Positions 53,375 to 62,902 are shown, counted from the stretch's first letter. The stretch is 64,000 nt of DNA from Paenibacillus albus (GCF_003952225.1 NZ_CP034437.1:2432501-2496500), one strand, 5' to 3'. Numbers and translations: made by a program. Notes: generated from the letters alone by a model not told the origin.

Positions 53375-54277
53375 TCATTCGCTGCTAATGAACTGATCCT
53401 CAGGCATTCCTTTCAAATCGCTAAGAAATTGCTTCATGGCAGAGTTGATGTACCGCCCTGACTTATAGACAAGACCAACCGGATGACTCATGTCGAACTC
53501 ATTCACTTTAATACGGTTCAGCGTGCCTAATCGGACTTCGTTGTCAATCGACAGCTTGGAAACAACCGCTGCGCCGAGATTGATCTCGACCATTCGTTTT
53601 ACTTCCTCGCTGCTCGAGAGCTCCATCACGATGTTCGGCTGCACGCCGAATTTACGGAAGATTTGATCGAGAAATCTTCGTCCTAATGTATCCGGCGACA
53701 GCATAATCATGGGAATGTCCTTCAATGATTCTACAGTAGTATGCTTCAAATGGGCCATCGGATGCTCAGGCGCTACAACGAGCTCATACGTGTCATAGTA
53801 CAGAATTGCGGATTCCAGATTCGGATTGCGCTCTGACAGATAAGTGATGCCGATGTCGACGGTGCCGTTCTCTACACTGGTCATAACGCCGGAAGAGGGC
53901 ATGGAGTGGATCGTTGTCTTGATCATCGGGAACTGGTTCTGGAAATACGACAGTACGCGCGGCAAAATCTGAATAGCGATGGAAGATGTCGTCCCGAGCA
54001 CGATATGGCCTTGCGGCGTTTGGCTCAGATCGGATAGCTTCTGCTTCAGGTCCTCGACGATCGCTAATATTTTCTCGGCATGCTCGAGGAAGACCTGACC
54101 ACGGTCGGTTAAGGTGACAGGCTGATTCCGATCGATTAGCACCGTTTTAAACTCATCCTCGAGGCTTTTGACTTGCGCGGATACAGCCGGTTGCGTTAAG
54201 TTAAGCAGTTCACCCGCTTTACGAAAGCTCATCGTTCGTGAGATCGTTAGCAATGTTTCGAGCTGGTTAATGTTCAC
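53375..54277 (-). CDS. LysR-family transcriptional regulator (CysL/CbbR-like)
   Basis: A 300-residue regulator starting MNINQLETLLTISRTMSFRK with helix-turn-helix LNLTQPAVSAQVKSLE. The effector domain follows from about residue 88 (IVLGTTSSIAIQILPRVL). The N-terminus resembles YwfK/CysL-type members that control sulfur or carbon metabolism, which may be relevant near sulfate and met genes but is not proven. AAGGAGGG lies before the ATG. Confidence 0.9.
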   Translation of the reverse strand: MNINQLETLLTISRTMSFRKAGELLNLTQPAVSAQVKSLEDEFKTVLIDRNQPVTLTDRGQVFLEHAEKILAIVEDLKQKLSDLSQTPQGHIVLGTTSSIAIQILPRVLSYFQNQFPMIKTTIHSMPSSGVMTSVENGTVDIGITYLSERNPNLESAILYYDTYELVVAPEHPMAHLKHTTVESLKDIPMIMLSPDTLGRRFLDQIFRKFGVQPNIVMELSSSEEVKRMVEINLGAAVVSKLSIDNEVRLGTLNRIKVNEFDMSHPVGLVYKSGRYINSAMKQFLSDLKGMPEDQFISSE

Positions 54278-54311
54278 GGAATCGAATCCCTCCTTAGTGA
54301 TTAAAGATTTT

Positions 54312-54324
54312 TATCACAGTGATA
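54312..54324. promoter_or_regulatory. Perfect palindrome in the lysR - MFS divergent region, candidate LysR operator
   Basis: TATCACAGTGATA is a 13-base perfect palindrome 35 bases upstream of the LysR start. Its place between the regulator and the divergent transporter gene fits an autoregulatory operator. Confidence 0.45.
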
Positions 54325-54489
54325 TAAGTATATAGGAAAAATAGGCAGACGGCAAAAAAGATCCAGCCTACCCGAATGATTCGCAGCTTTAAAGGAGTAA
54401 AGCAGGATTTGATCCAACGCCTGTCGAATGGTGTTGTTGTCTGGATGAAGCCCCCATTAAAGGAGCCCTTAAAAAGGAGCGATGAGACG

Positions 54490-55764
54490 ATGAATACGAA
54501 GGCCGTGCGCAGTTGGATTATGTACGATTGGGCCAATTCGGCTTTTGCCACGACCGTGATGGCTGCGGTAATGCCCGTCTTCTACAAAACGGTGGCTGGC
54601 GCGAATCTGGACGGCAATACGGCAGAGAATTACTGGGGTTACACACAGACGATCGCTATGATCTTCGTGGCGCTGCTATGTCCGGTACTAGGTGCGATTG
54701 CAGACTTTGCAGGGTCTAAAGTAAAGTTTCTATCCATCTTTATGATAATCGGAGCACTTGCTACGGTTGCAATGGGGCTGGTCGGTGAGGATGACTGGCT
54801 GTTCGCATCGATTCTCGTCGTGATTGGGACAATCGGGTTCGCCGCATCTAACACGTTCTATGATGGGCTTATTACCGAAGTGTCGACACCTGAGACGCTT
54901 AACGCGGTAAGTAATAAAGGGTATGCGATGGGATACTTAGGCGGCGGGCTGCTGCTGCTCATCAATCTCGTCATGATAGAAGGGTGGGAGAAGCTCGGCT
55001 TTCCGAACAAAACGATTGCAACGCAAATCGTGTTCGTCACGGTCGGCATCTGGTGGGTTGTATTCTCATTGCCGATTATTAGGAATGTGAAGGAAACGGC
55101 GCAAGGAACGGCTAAGGGGTTCGGCGATGCGGTTCAAAAAGGCATGCAGCGCATCGGTTCGACGATACGTACGCTGAAGTCTTATCCCGAGCTGCTTAAA
55201 TATATGGCTTCGTTCTGGTTTTTCAACGATGGAATCAATACAGTCATCGTCATGGCGACGATATACGGAGCCGGTATTGGCATCGAGACCAGCGATCTGA
55301 TCGCCGCTCTGCTCATTACCCAGTTCGTCGGGTACCCATGTACGCTGCTATTTATAAATGTCGCTGCTCGTCTGGGCATTAAGAAGTCGCTCTATAGCTC
55401 CTTGTTTGTTTACGTCATTATCGTTATACTTGGATTTTTCATGGAAAGCGCGCTTCATTTCTACATACTTGCGATCATGGTCGGCGTCGTGCAGGGCGGA
55501 AGCCAGGCAACGGCAAGATCGCTCTATGCAACGCTTGTGCCGCCTTCGAAGACGGCAGAGTTCTTCGGCTTCCTCAGCTTATCGAGCAAATTCGCGGCAG
55601 TAGCAGGGCCAGCTGTATTCTCCGTCGTCGGTACCATTACGGGTTCAAGCAGGCTGGGGATACTCGCACTGCTGGCGTTCTTCATCATCGGCATCGTAAT
55701 ACTCGCTTATGTGAATATCGAGAAGGGGCGCGAAGAGGCGGTTGCGCTAGAGCATATCAAGTAA
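54490..55764 (+). CDS. MFS transporter, UMF1 (Atg22-like) type
   Basis: A 424-residue membrane protein of about 12 helices. The start SWIMYDWANSAFATTVMAAVMPVFY and the segment YWGYTQTIAMIFVALLCPVLGAIAD are typical of the UMF1 family, named after vacuolar Atg22. QGGSQATARSLYATLVPPSKTAEFFG lies in the second half. Start at ATG 54490, 12 bases after AAAAGGAG. The substrate is uncertain; amino-acid efflux is suggested for relatives. It is divergent from the LysR gene, a possible regulator-target pair. Confidence 0.88.
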   Translation: MNTKAVRSWIMYDWANSAFATTVMAAVMPVFYKTVAGANLDGNTAENYWGYTQTIAMIFVALLCPVLGAIADFAGSKVKFLSIFMIIGALATVAMGLVGEDDWLFASILVVIGTIGFAASNTFYDGLITEVSTPETLNAVSNKGYAMGYLGGGLLLLINLVMIEGWEKLGFPNKTIATQIVFVTVGIWWVVFSLPIIRNVKETAQGTAKGFGDAVQKGMQRIGSTIRTLKSYPELLKYMASFWFFNDGINTVIVMATIYGAGIGIETSDLIAALLITQFVGYPCTLLFINVAARLGIKKSLYSSLFVYVIIVILGFFMESALHFYILAIMVGVVQGGSQATARSLYATLVPPSKTAEFFGFLSLSSKFAAVAGPAVFSVVGTITGSSRLGILALLAFFIIGIVILAYVNIEKGREEAVALEHIK

Positions 55765-55831
55765 GAAGTGCCTAAGGTCAACATTCGGATCTAGAAGTTT
55801 GGTCACACGATTCAGGAGGCAAGAGGCAAGT

Positions 55832-56479
55832 ATGAAAGGAACCACACATTTGGCGATCGGAATCGCCATTGGCGTAGTAGGAGCCGCAACCCACCCGATC
55901 ACACCGAAGAATGCGGCGGTGTTTCTGGTCGTCGCGGCTTTCTCCGCGCTAGCCGCGGATCTCGACGGCACGAGCTTGCTGAGCGGGAAGCTAACCAAAG
56001 CGGCGAGGCTCATCCGGGAGCTGCTGCTATGGGGAGGCATGCTGCTCGCCGGAAGCGTCGTGTATTTGTATGCGGCTCGAGGGAGCTTCTATCCGCTCTA
56101 CACGGCAGGGGCTGCTGCAGTCCTGCTGCTCGGGTTATTGTCACGTAACGGAGCGATCCGCAATGCGCTAGTCAGCGCTATTGGCGCGATCCTACTGTAC
56201 ATTGGCTATAAATCAGAGATGAACTGGCTGATGGGATTAGGCTTATACATTGCATGGGTGCCGTGGCTGAACCATCGCGGGCTTACGCATACGGTGTGGG
56301 CGGTTATCGCATGGGGAGCAATCGGATGGAGCTTGGAGCAGCAGCTCGGCATTCAAGGGGTTGCCTACACGGCGATATGCGGCTATGTCTCGCATCTTGT
56401 CGCGGATACATTAACGCCGAGCGGCGTCAAATGGCTGTATCCGCTAACGAAGAAAACATTCAAGCTGCCGTTTATGTAA
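55832..56479 (+). CDS. Membrane-bound metal-dependent hydrolase family protein (DUF457, YdjM-like)
   Basis: A 215-residue protein with about five to six helices. YdjM/DUF457 motifs are KGTTHLAIG with the early His, ALAADLDGTSLLSGK, NHRGLTHTVWA and HLVADTLTPSGVKWLYP; the His and Asp residues would form a metal site like that of LexA-regulated YdjM. The start ATG at 55832 follows AGGAGG. It is 68 bases after the MFS gene and may share its transcript. A bidirectional terminator follows. Confidence 0.88.
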   Translation: MKGTTHLAIGIAIGVVGAATHPITPKNAAVFLVVAAFSALAADLDGTSLLSGKLTKAARLIRELLLWGGMLLAGSVVYLYAARGSFYPLYTAGAAAVLLLGLLSRNGAIRNALVSAIGAILLYIGYKSEMNWLMGLGLYIAWVPWLNHRGLTHTVWAVIAWGAIGWSLEQQLGIQGVAYTAICGYVSHLVADTLTPSGVKWLYPLTKKTFKLPFM

Positions 56480-56511
56480 GCGGACGGATCAGATCGGAGA
56501 GAAAGGAAATG

Positions 56512-56557
56512 CAAAGAGGCTCTCCAGGTGGCAATTGCGGCCTGGTGAGCCTCTTTG
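56512..56557. terminator. Bidirectional terminator between the DUF457 gene and corA
   Basis: CAAAGAGGCTCTCCAGG and CCTGGTGAGCCTCTTTG pair with two mismatches around a 12-base loop. Confidence 0.75.
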
Positions 56558-56574
56558 TTGCATGAAGTTTGGAT

Positions 56575-57516
56575 TTACAACCAATCCTTCTTGCGGAAAA
56601 TATAGAACATGCCGAACCCCAGAAATAGCATGAACGATAGCAGCAAATAGGAGCCGCCATGCATATGGAGACCGGGGATATAGTCAAAGTTCATCCCATA
56701 AATACCTGTAATGAAGGTCAGAGGCATGAATATCGTCGTCAGTGCCGTAAACACGCGCATGATTTCGTTCGCGCGGTTCGCAACGGAGGACTGATATGCC
56801 TCTCGTAAGTTGCCCATCAGGTCGCGGTACGTATCGAATGTCTCGGCGATCTTCACGGCATTCTCATAGATGTCGCTGAAGTACTTCTGCAGCTCGCCAT
56901 CAATGAGCCTCAGATCCTTCTTATTAAGCTTCGCGATCAATTCCTTCTGCGGCCCAAGCACTTTCTTCAGCCACAGAATTTCGCTTCGAAGACCGATAAT
57001 CTCATTCAGATGCGACTTCTTCGTGTGCACCAGAATGTCTTCTTCCAGGCTCTCGATACGCGCTTCAATCCGGTCGCCTACGAGGAAGTAGTTGTCGACG
57101 ACAAGGTCGACAAGGTGATACAGGAACCGGTCAGGACGGCTGACTTGCTCCTCCAGCAGAATCGGCTTCAGCGCACGCAGCTCGTTAATCTTCTGCTTCG
57201 TAACGGTAATAATATAATGATGCCCTAAGAAAATATTCAAGGCACGCAGGAAAATTTCTTCATCATCGAATCGGATACTATTAATAACGATAAAATAATG
57301 GCCTTCATGATCATGAATTTCAATCTTCGGCCGCTGCTCTTCCTCGCTCAAACAGTCCTCGACGGCCAGTTCATGCAGACTGAAGATCGGCTGAAGCACA
57401 GCAAGATCATCCACATCCGCGTCGATCCAATAGAATCCTTCGGTCGGCGGGTAGACAGCTTGCTCAATGTCTTCAATGGGTGTAAACACACCTTGGTTTA
57501 CGAGACGAATTTTCAT
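56575..57516 (-). CDS. corA: CorA-type magnesium/cobalt transporter
   Basis: A 313-residue divalent-cation channel. A large cytoplasmic N-terminal domain with long helices (near residues 130-245) precedes two C-terminal transmembrane helices. The selectivity motif ITGIYGMNF lies at the end of the first, and SYLLLSFMLFLGFGMFYIF is the second. The C-terminus RKKDWL is basic as in CorA. The ATG at 57516 follows GGAGGA; the open frame to 57597 has no ribosome site. Confidence 0.93.
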   Translation of the reverse strand: MKIRLVNQGVFTPIEDIEQAVYPPTEGFYWIDADVDDLAVLQPIFSLHELAVEDCLSEEEQRPKIEIHDHEGHYFIVINSIRFDDEEIFLRALNIFLGHHYIITVTKQKINELRALKPILLEEQVSRPDRFLYHLVDLVVDNYFLVGDRIEARIESLEEDILVHTKKSHLNEIIGLRSEILWLKKVLGPQKELIAKLNKKDLRLIDGELQKYFSDIYENAVKIAETFDTYRDLMGNLREAYQSSVANRANEIMRVFTALTTIFMPLTFITGIYGMNFDYIPGLHMHGGSYLLLSFMLFLGFGMFYIFRKKDWL

Positions 57517-57618
57517 CCGCGTTCCTCCTCTCATCACGATGTTACACATTCCCGGATACCGGCAAGAGGAAATAGAACGGGCGCGAGCGCCAAGCAAACC
57601 AAGATCGCGATAAACCTG

Positions 57619-57753
57619 CTACGTATAAGATAACGTGAATAACGGCAGGGGTGCAGGTGCGAATATGGTTGGCTTATTGTTCGGTCCGATGCGCTTATGT
57701 CCTCTTAGCTGGTTATCATTGCGGTAATCCGCAGGCCACGGGTCGCCTTCCAT
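57619..57753 (-). CDS. Candidate small protein of unknown function (44 residues)
   Basis: A short ORF starting MEGDPWPADYRNDNQLRGHK and ending in a Pro-rich segment, FAPAPLPLFTLSYT. Its ATG follows GGGGTG by about 8 bases, a usable ribosome site. There is no signal peptide or full membrane helix. It is isolated between corA and the S-box leader. I do not recognise a family; a clear translation signal and non-random composition are the only support. Confidence 0.45.
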   Translation of the reverse strand: MEGDPWPADYRNDNQLRGHKRIGPNNKPTIFAPAPLPLFTLSYT

Positions 57754-58043
57754 AATCGTAAACACCCCTTTAAACACGTTTAGTTAGTTAATATGAAAAC
57801 GCCAAATCTTTGCTGGGAAAAAAGCTCCCAAAAACCTTGAAAATCTGCGCAATTCTTGTCTAGTATACTCCGACAATGTCTTTCCATACAAGCACAAAGT
57901 AACGGAGGACTCCACGTAATACCATATGCCGGGAAAACCCTGTGGTTACGCGGGTTTTGCCCATGATTTCAGCATGCTTCTTGACGTGGAAACACGAATC
58001 ATTTAAAGTATGATTAAAGAATGACCATAACCGAATAAGCAAG

Positions 58044-58207
58044 CTTTCTTATCAAGAGCAGGCGGAGGGACTAGCCCGATGAAGCCCGGCAACCGGCGTG
58101 AAAACGCACGGTGCTAATTCTTGCGGAAACGATTTTTGTTTCTGAGAGATGAGAGGCGCATGAACGATACCAATTTATGCCCCTCTCTGTCAGAGAGGGG
58201 CTTTTTT
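58044..58207 (+). ncRNA. SAM-I (S-box) riboswitch controlling metA-metI-metC
   Basis: The conserved core AGAGCAGGCGGAGGGACTAG and GATGAAGCCCGGCAACC (58056-58094) is the S-box signature. P1 forms from CTTTCTTATC (58044-58053) and GATGAGAGG (58149-58157, with G-U pairs). An intrinsic terminator (GCCCCTCTCTG/CAGAGAGGGGC, 58179-58201, plus six T) follows, so S-adenosylmethionine binding would end transcription before metA. A TGGAAA/TATGAT pair (57987-57992, 58009-58014) may be its promoter. The rest of the 503-base gap from 57754 shows no supported gene. Confidence 0.95.
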
Positions 58208-58256
58208 CGATTAGCGCTCCTTCTTCGAGAGACGACAATAGACAGGAGAGAGTATT

Positions 58257-59174
58257 ATGCCAATTAAAGTGCCAGACCAGCTGCCGGCGAAAGACATTTT
58301 GACAAACGAGAACATCTTCCTGATGGATGAATCGGTCGCTTACCATCAAGATATTCGCCCGCTGCGCATCGCGATTCTAAACTTAATGCCGACGAAGGAA
58401 ACAACGGAGACACAGCTCCTTCGCCTCATCGGGAATACGCCGCTTCAGGTGGAAGTTGTGCTGCTGCATCCGAAGACGCATACGTCGAAGAACACATCGT
58501 CCGAGCATCTGGAGTCGTTCTACAAGACGTTTGAAGATATCAAGCATGAATACTACGATGGCATGATCATTACGGGCGCACCAGTCGAGACGCTTTCTTT
58601 TGAAGAAGTGAACTACTGGGAAGAGCTGAAGGACATTATGGACTGGTCCACTCGCAAAGTGACTTCGACCTTTCATATCTGTTGGGGCGCTCAAGCAGGG
58701 CTGTACCATCATTATGGCGTCCAGAAGTATGACCTCGATGAGAAAATGTTCGGCGTTTTCCCGCACACGGTCGAGAAGCGCAATGTTCCGCTGGTTCGAG
58801 GGTTTGACGAGATGTTCCTCGTACCGCAATCTCGCCACACAGGTGTTCGTTATGAAGATGTCGCTGCCGTGAACGATCTGGATATTCTCTCTGTATCCGA
58901 GGAAGCAGGCATCTATCTCGCAGCTTCAAAGAACGGAAGGCAAGTGTTCGTCACAGGCCATTCGGAGTATGATCCGTCCTCGCTGAAGTATGAATACGAC
59001 CGGGATGTTGCGAGAGGCATGGACATCGCATTGCCGAAAAATTATTACCCTAATAATGATCCTTCGCGCCAGCCGCTGTCCACATGGAGAGCGCATGCGA
59101 ATCTGTTGTTCTCGAACTGGCTGAATTATTATGTTTACCAACAAACTCCGTATGATCTCGGGGCAGGAATTTAA
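58257..59174 (+). CDS. metA: Homoserine O-acetyltransferase (MetA family)
   Basis: A 305-residue acyltransferase that activates homoserine for methionine synthesis. The catalytic Cys142 is in [10 protein letters not shown], with His235 and Glu237 in TGHSEYD. Residue 111 is Glu (GAPVETL), where E. coli MetA has Gly; published work on this family ties Glu111 to acetyl-CoA rather than succinyl-CoA use. I therefore call it an acetyltransferase despite the usual succinyl annotation. It is the first gene behind the S-box. Confidence 0.93.
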   Translation: MPIKVPDQLPAKDILTNENIFLMDESVAYHQDIRPLRIAILNLMPTKETTETQLLRLIGNTPLQVEVVLLHPKTHTSKNTSSEHLESFYKTFEDIKHEYYDGMIITGAPVETLSFEEVNYWEELKDIMDWSTRKVTSTFHICWGAQAGLYHHYGVQKYDLDEKMFGVFPHTVEKRNVPLVRGFDEMFLVPQSRHTGVRYEDVAAVNDLDILSVSEEAGIYLAASKNGRQVFVTGHSEYDPSSLKYEYDRDVARGMDIALPKNYYPNNDPSRQPLSTWRAHANLLFSNWLNYYVYQQTPYDLGAGI

Positions 59175-59206
59175 TCCATTAATCGGTGAAAGGAAGTCAC
59201 AATCAG

Positions 59207-60367
59207 ATGAAAATTGAAAGCCGTTTAGCGCAAATTGGATCCATTAAAGAACCTGTTACCGGAGCAGTCAGCTTCCCGGTGTATCAATCGACGGCCTTCC
59301 GTCACCCGCGGCTTGGCGAAAGCACTGGCTTTGATTATGCCCGTACGAAGAGCCCGACACGGACGGTTCTGGAGGAAGCAGCGGCCGAGCTTGAGTCCGG
59401 CGACGCCGGCTTCGCTTGCAGCAGCGGCATGGCTGCCTTGACTACCGTTTTCTCGTTATTCAGCCAAGGCGACCATCTGCTTGTATCCCTAGATCTATAC
59501 GGCGGTACATACCGTCTGCTCGAGAAAATTATGAGCCGTTTCGGCGTAACCGCATCTTATGTAGACACGAATGACATTGACGGGCTTAGCGAGCTGTGTA
59601 CGCCAGCGACAAAAGCCATTCTGATTGAGACGCCGACAAATCCGCTTATGATGATTACGGACATTGAACGCGTATGCGCCTGGGCGAAGTCCAAAGGACT
59701 GCTCACAATCGTGGACAACACACTTCTTACGCCGTTCTTCCAACGCCCGATCGAGCTTGGAGCAGATATTATCGTGCACAGCGCGACCAAATATCTTGGC
59801 GGCCATAACGATGTGCTGGCTGGCTTAATTGTAACGAAAGGCGCGGAGCTGTCGGCTCAGATGGCTTTCTTGCATAATTCGCTCGGCGCGGTGCTAGGTC
59901 CGCAGGATTCCTGGCTCTTGATGCGCGGCATGAAGACGCTCGCTCTGCGGATGGAGCGTCACCAAGCGAATGCAACAGCAATCGCGAACTGGCTGCTGAA
60001 GCATGAAGCGATTGAAGATGTTTACTATCCGGCGCTGCCGCATCACCCGGGTCATGACGTACAGAGCCGCCAATCCTCAGGCAATACAGGCATTTTCTCG
60101 TTCCGCCTGAAGAATGCTGCTTACATCGAGCCGATTCTGCGTCACATTAAGCTGATCGCTTTCGCAGAGAGCCTCGGCGGCGTAGAGTCGCTGATGACCT
60201 ATCCGGCAGTTCAGACACATGCGGATATTCCGCTCGAGATTCGCCAGAAGATCGGCGTGGACGATCGTCTGCTTCGTTTCTCTGTAGGTATCGAGCATGC
60301 CGATGACCTCATTGCAGACTTGGCACAAGCATTCGAAGCAGCTCGTCGCGAGCTTGGGGAGGCATAA
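59207..60367 (+). CDS. metI: Cystathionine gamma-synthase / O-acetylhomoserine thiolyase (MetI type)
   Basis: A 386-residue PLP enzyme. The phosphate-binding and PLP-lysine region is HSATKYLGGHNDVLAG (Lys in ATKY), with GFDYARTKSPTRT and FACSSGMAALTTVFSLF upstream, all typical of the Cys/Met-metabolism family. B. subtilis MetI begins in a similar way and joins O-acetylhomoserine with cysteine or sulfide. The ATG at 59207 follows AAAGGAAG by 9 bases. Second gene of the met operon, 32 bases after metA. Confidence 0.93.
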   Translation: MKIESRLAQIGSIKEPVTGAVSFPVYQSTAFRHPRLGESTGFDYARTKSPTRTVLEEAAAELESGDAGFACSSGMAALTTVFSLFSQGDHLLVSLDLYGGTYRLLEKIMSRFGVTASYVDTNDIDGLSELCTPATKAILIETPTNPLMMITDIERVCAWAKSKGLLTIVDNTLLTPFFQRPIELGADIIVHSATKYLGGHNDVLAGLIVTKGAELSAQMAFLHNSLGAVLGPQDSWLLMRGMKTLALRMERHQANATAIANWLLKHEAIEDVYYPALPHHPGHDVQSRQSSGNTGIFSFRLKNAAYIEPILRHIKLIAFAESLGGVESLMTYPAVQTHADIPLEIRQKIGVDDRLLRFSVGIEHADDLIADLAQAFEAARRELGEA

Positions 60368-60375
60368 GAAACAAG

Positions 60376-61533
60376 ATGGCAGACAACAACCAAGAGAAGA
60401 AATTTGCAACGAAGCTGATTCATTTCGGCTCTGAAATTGATGAAACGACTGGTGCGTCGAGCGTGCCGATCTACCAGGCGTCGACGTTCCATCATCATGA
60501 TATCTTTAACCCGCCGACGCACGATTACAGCCGTTCCGGCAACCCGACCCGCCAAGCGCTAGAGGATTATATTGCGCTGCTTGAGGGAGGCGTACGCGGC
60601 TTCGCATTCGCATCCGGTATGGCGGCGATCTCGACGGCGTTCCTGCTCTTCTCGACCGGCGATCATATCATCGTAACCGAGGATGTATACGGCGGTACGT
60701 ACCGCCTGCTGACGACGGTGCTGAACCGTCTCGGGATTGAATCGACTTTCGTTGATATGACGAACTTCGATGCGGTGAAGGCTGCTCTGCAGCCGAATAC
60801 GAAGGCGGTCTTCATCGAGACGCCGTCGAATCCGACGCTCAAGATTACTGATATCGCTACAATTGCGGCATGGGCGAAAGAGAATGAGCTCATTTCGCTG
60901 CTCGATAATACGTTCATGACACCGTATCATCAGCGCCCGATTGAGCTTGGCGTAGACATTGTGCTGCACAGCGCGACGAAGTTCCTCGGCGGACACAGCG
61001 ACGTGCTTGCAGGTCTTGCCGTTGTAGCGACGGAAAGCCTCGGTAAGCGCCTGAAGCAGCTTCAGAACGGTCTCGGCACGGTACTTGGCGCGCAGGAATC
61101 TTGGCTCTTGATGCGCGGCATGAAGACGCTGCAAGCGCGAATGGAGCATAGCGAGAAGAGTGCGCGCAAGCTGGCGGAATGGCTCGACAGCCGCTCGGAT
61201 ATTGCCCGCGTTTACTACCCAGGGCTCAAGGATCATCCGGGACGCGAAATTCATGAGAAGCAGTCTAAAGGCTATGGCGCCGTCGTATCCTTCGATGTTG
61301 GTGACGGCGATCGCGCGAAAGCGGTATTGAACCGTGTGACGCTGCCGCTCGTAGCGGTAAGTCTTGGCGCTGTTGAAAGTATTTTGTCTTATCCGGCAAT
61401 GATGTCACATGCGGCAATGCCGCGTGAAGTGCGCCATGAGCGCGGAATCTCTGACGGTTTGCTGCGTTATTCGGTCGGTCTCGAGGATATCGACGATCTC
61501 ATTGCAGATCTCGACCAAGCGCTAAAAGGTTAA
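60376..61533 (+). CDS. metC: Cystathionine beta-lyase (MetC type)
   Basis: A 385-residue PLP enzyme paralogous to metI. It contains DYSRSGNPTRQALE, FASGMAAISTAFLLFS and the lysine motif HSATKFLGGHSDVLAG. In bacilli metI and metC are adjacent, and the second cleaves cystathionine to homocysteine. It lies 8 bases after metI and shares its riboswitch. Confidence 0.93.
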   Translation: MADNNQEKKFATKLIHFGSEIDETTGASSVPIYQASTFHHHDIFNPPTHDYSRSGNPTRQALEDYIALLEGGVRGFAFASGMAAISTAFLLFSTGDHIIVTEDVYGGTYRLLTTVLNRLGIESTFVDMTNFDAVKAALQPNTKAVFIETPSNPTLKITDIATIAAWAKENELISLLDNTFMTPYHQRPIELGVDIVLHSATKFLGGHSDVLAGLAVVATESLGKRLKQLQNGLGTVLGAQESWLLMRGMKTLQARMEHSEKSARKLAEWLDSRSDIARVYYPGLKDHPGREIHEKQSKGYGAVVSFDVGDGDRAKAVLNRVTLPLVAVSLGAVESILSYPAMMSHAAMPREVRHERGISDGLLRYSVGLEDIDDLIADLDQALKG

Positions 61534-61554
61534 TTTAAGCGCAAATAAAGCGAT

Positions 61555-61588
61555 ACGCGGCAGTCCCAGTGGACTAGCCGCGTTTTTC
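61555..61588 (+). terminator. Terminator of the met operon
   Basis: ACGCGGCAGTCC and GGACTAGCCGCGT (61555-61583) pair with one bulge, then TTTTT. Confidence 0.85.
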
Positions 61589-61715
61589 GCCGTTTAGGCT
61601 TGCCTTTACGTGGGCAGTCGCGAAATGACGTAAGTGAATCGTTTGTGGTAGTATAAGTTGAAACCTTACTGGGTACGGAAAAAGCGAAAAGTGGATAGAG
61701 AAGGAGGTCTCCCTC

Positions 61716-62852
61716 GTGCAACAAGTTGATCGTATTTTGGACAAAGCACTGCAAGGAGAACGACTCGGGCTCGAAGACGTGGTCACGCTATTTGAATCCG
61801 ATGAAATTGAAAAAATGGGTCATGCGGCTAATCAGGTGATGCTGAAACATCATCCTGATCCGGTTACAACCTTTGTAGTAGGACGCAACATTAACTATAC
61901 AAACGTATGTGATGTGTACTGCCGTTTCTGCGCATTCTATCGCGCACCGGACTCGGCAGAGGGATACGTACTATCAGATGAAGTGATCTTGCAGAAGATC
62001 AAAGAAACGATGGACGTCGGCGGCACTGAAATTCTAATGCAAGGCGGCGTGAATCCGAACCTGCCTTTCACGTATTACACGGACTTGCTGCGCAAGATCA
62101 AACAGCATTATCCAGGCATTACGATGCATTCCTTCTCCCCTGCGGAGATTCATAAGATGGTTGCCGTTTCAGACGGTTTGACATTGGAGCAGGTCATGCG
62201 TGCGCTGAACCAAGCAGGCCTTGACTCGCTGCCGGGCGGCGGCGGCGAAATTCTCGATGACCGGACAAGACGGAAGATTAGCCGTCTGAAAGGCTCTTGG
62301 ACGGATTGGATGGACGTCATGAAGACGGCTCACCGCGTTGGCATGAACACAACGGCGACGATGGTTATCGGCTTCGGCGAAGAGATGGAGGAGCGTGCGC
62401 TTCACTTGCTCCGCGTACGTGACGCACAGGATGAGTGCATTACGAACGGTTACAATTCCAAGGGCTTCCTGGCTTTCATTCCGTGGACGTTCCAACCGGA
62501 GAATACGAACATGAAGCGGGAGAAAGCGACGCCTGAGGAGTACTTGAAGACGCTCGCGATCAGCCGCCTTACACTTGATAATATTGAGAACTTCCAATCG
62601 TCGTGGGTAACGATGGGACCAGAGATCGGCAAGCTGTCGCTGTCCTACGGCTGCAATGACTTCGGCAGTACGATGATTGAAGAAAACGTCGTTTCGGCGG
62701 CGGGCACAACACACAAAGTTAACATCGAATCCATCCTTCGCCTTATTCGTGAGACAGGTAAAGTTCCTGCTCAGCGCAATACGAAGTATGACATTCTTAA
62801 AGTGTACAATGAGTCTGAGCACGCGGCGAACGACTTCGTGATGCAGAACTAA
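61716..62852 (+). CDS. mqnC: Cyclic dehypoxanthinyl futalosine synthase
   Basis: A 378-residue radical-SAM enzyme of the futalosine route to menaquinone. The cluster cysteines are Cys65, Cys69 and Cys72 in VCDVYCRFCAFYRAP; MQGGVNPNLPFTYY and LPGGGGEILDD are further family motifs. It closes the ring of dehypoxanthinyl futalosine. The start is GTG at 61716 after AAGGAGGT. It stands alone; other mqn genes are not in this window. It implies menaquinone made by futalosine rather than the MenFDHCEB route. Confidence 0.94.
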   Translation: MQQVDRILDKALQGERLGLEDVVTLFESDEIEKMGHAANQVMLKHHPDPVTTFVVGRNINYTNVCDVYCRFCAFYRAPDSAEGYVLSDEVILQKIKETMDVGGTEILMQGGVNPNLPFTYYTDLLRKIKQHYPGITMHSFSPAEIHKMVAVSDGLTLEQVMRALNQAGLDSLPGGGGEILDDRTRRKISRLKGSWTDWMDVMKTAHRVGMNTTATMVIGFGEEMEERALHLLRVRDAQDECITNGYNSKGFLAFIPWTFQPENTNMKREKATPEEYLKTLAISRLTLDNIENFQSSWVTMGPEIGKLSLSYGCNDFGSTMIEENVVSAAGTTHKVNIESILRLIRETGKVPAQRNTKYDILKVYNESEHAANDFVMQN

Positions 62853-62870
62853 TCGAATACAATGAATGAG

Positions 62871-62902
62871 AAAAAGCTTCCCCGGCCGGGGAAGCTTTTT
62901 TT
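62871..62902 (+). terminator. Terminator after mqnC
   Basis: AAAAAGCTTCCCC and GGGGAAGCTTTTT pair perfectly around GGCC, and T continues; usable from both strands. Confidence 0.85.

Noticed and set aside
57860-58042. 60-codon minus-strand ORF upstream of the S-box
   Set aside because: No ribosome site at either internal ATG, and it overlaps the likely promoter of the riboswitch on the other strand.
58044-58207. T-box leader for the met operon
   Set aside because: The conserved core is that of the SAM-I riboswitch; no T-box sequence is present.
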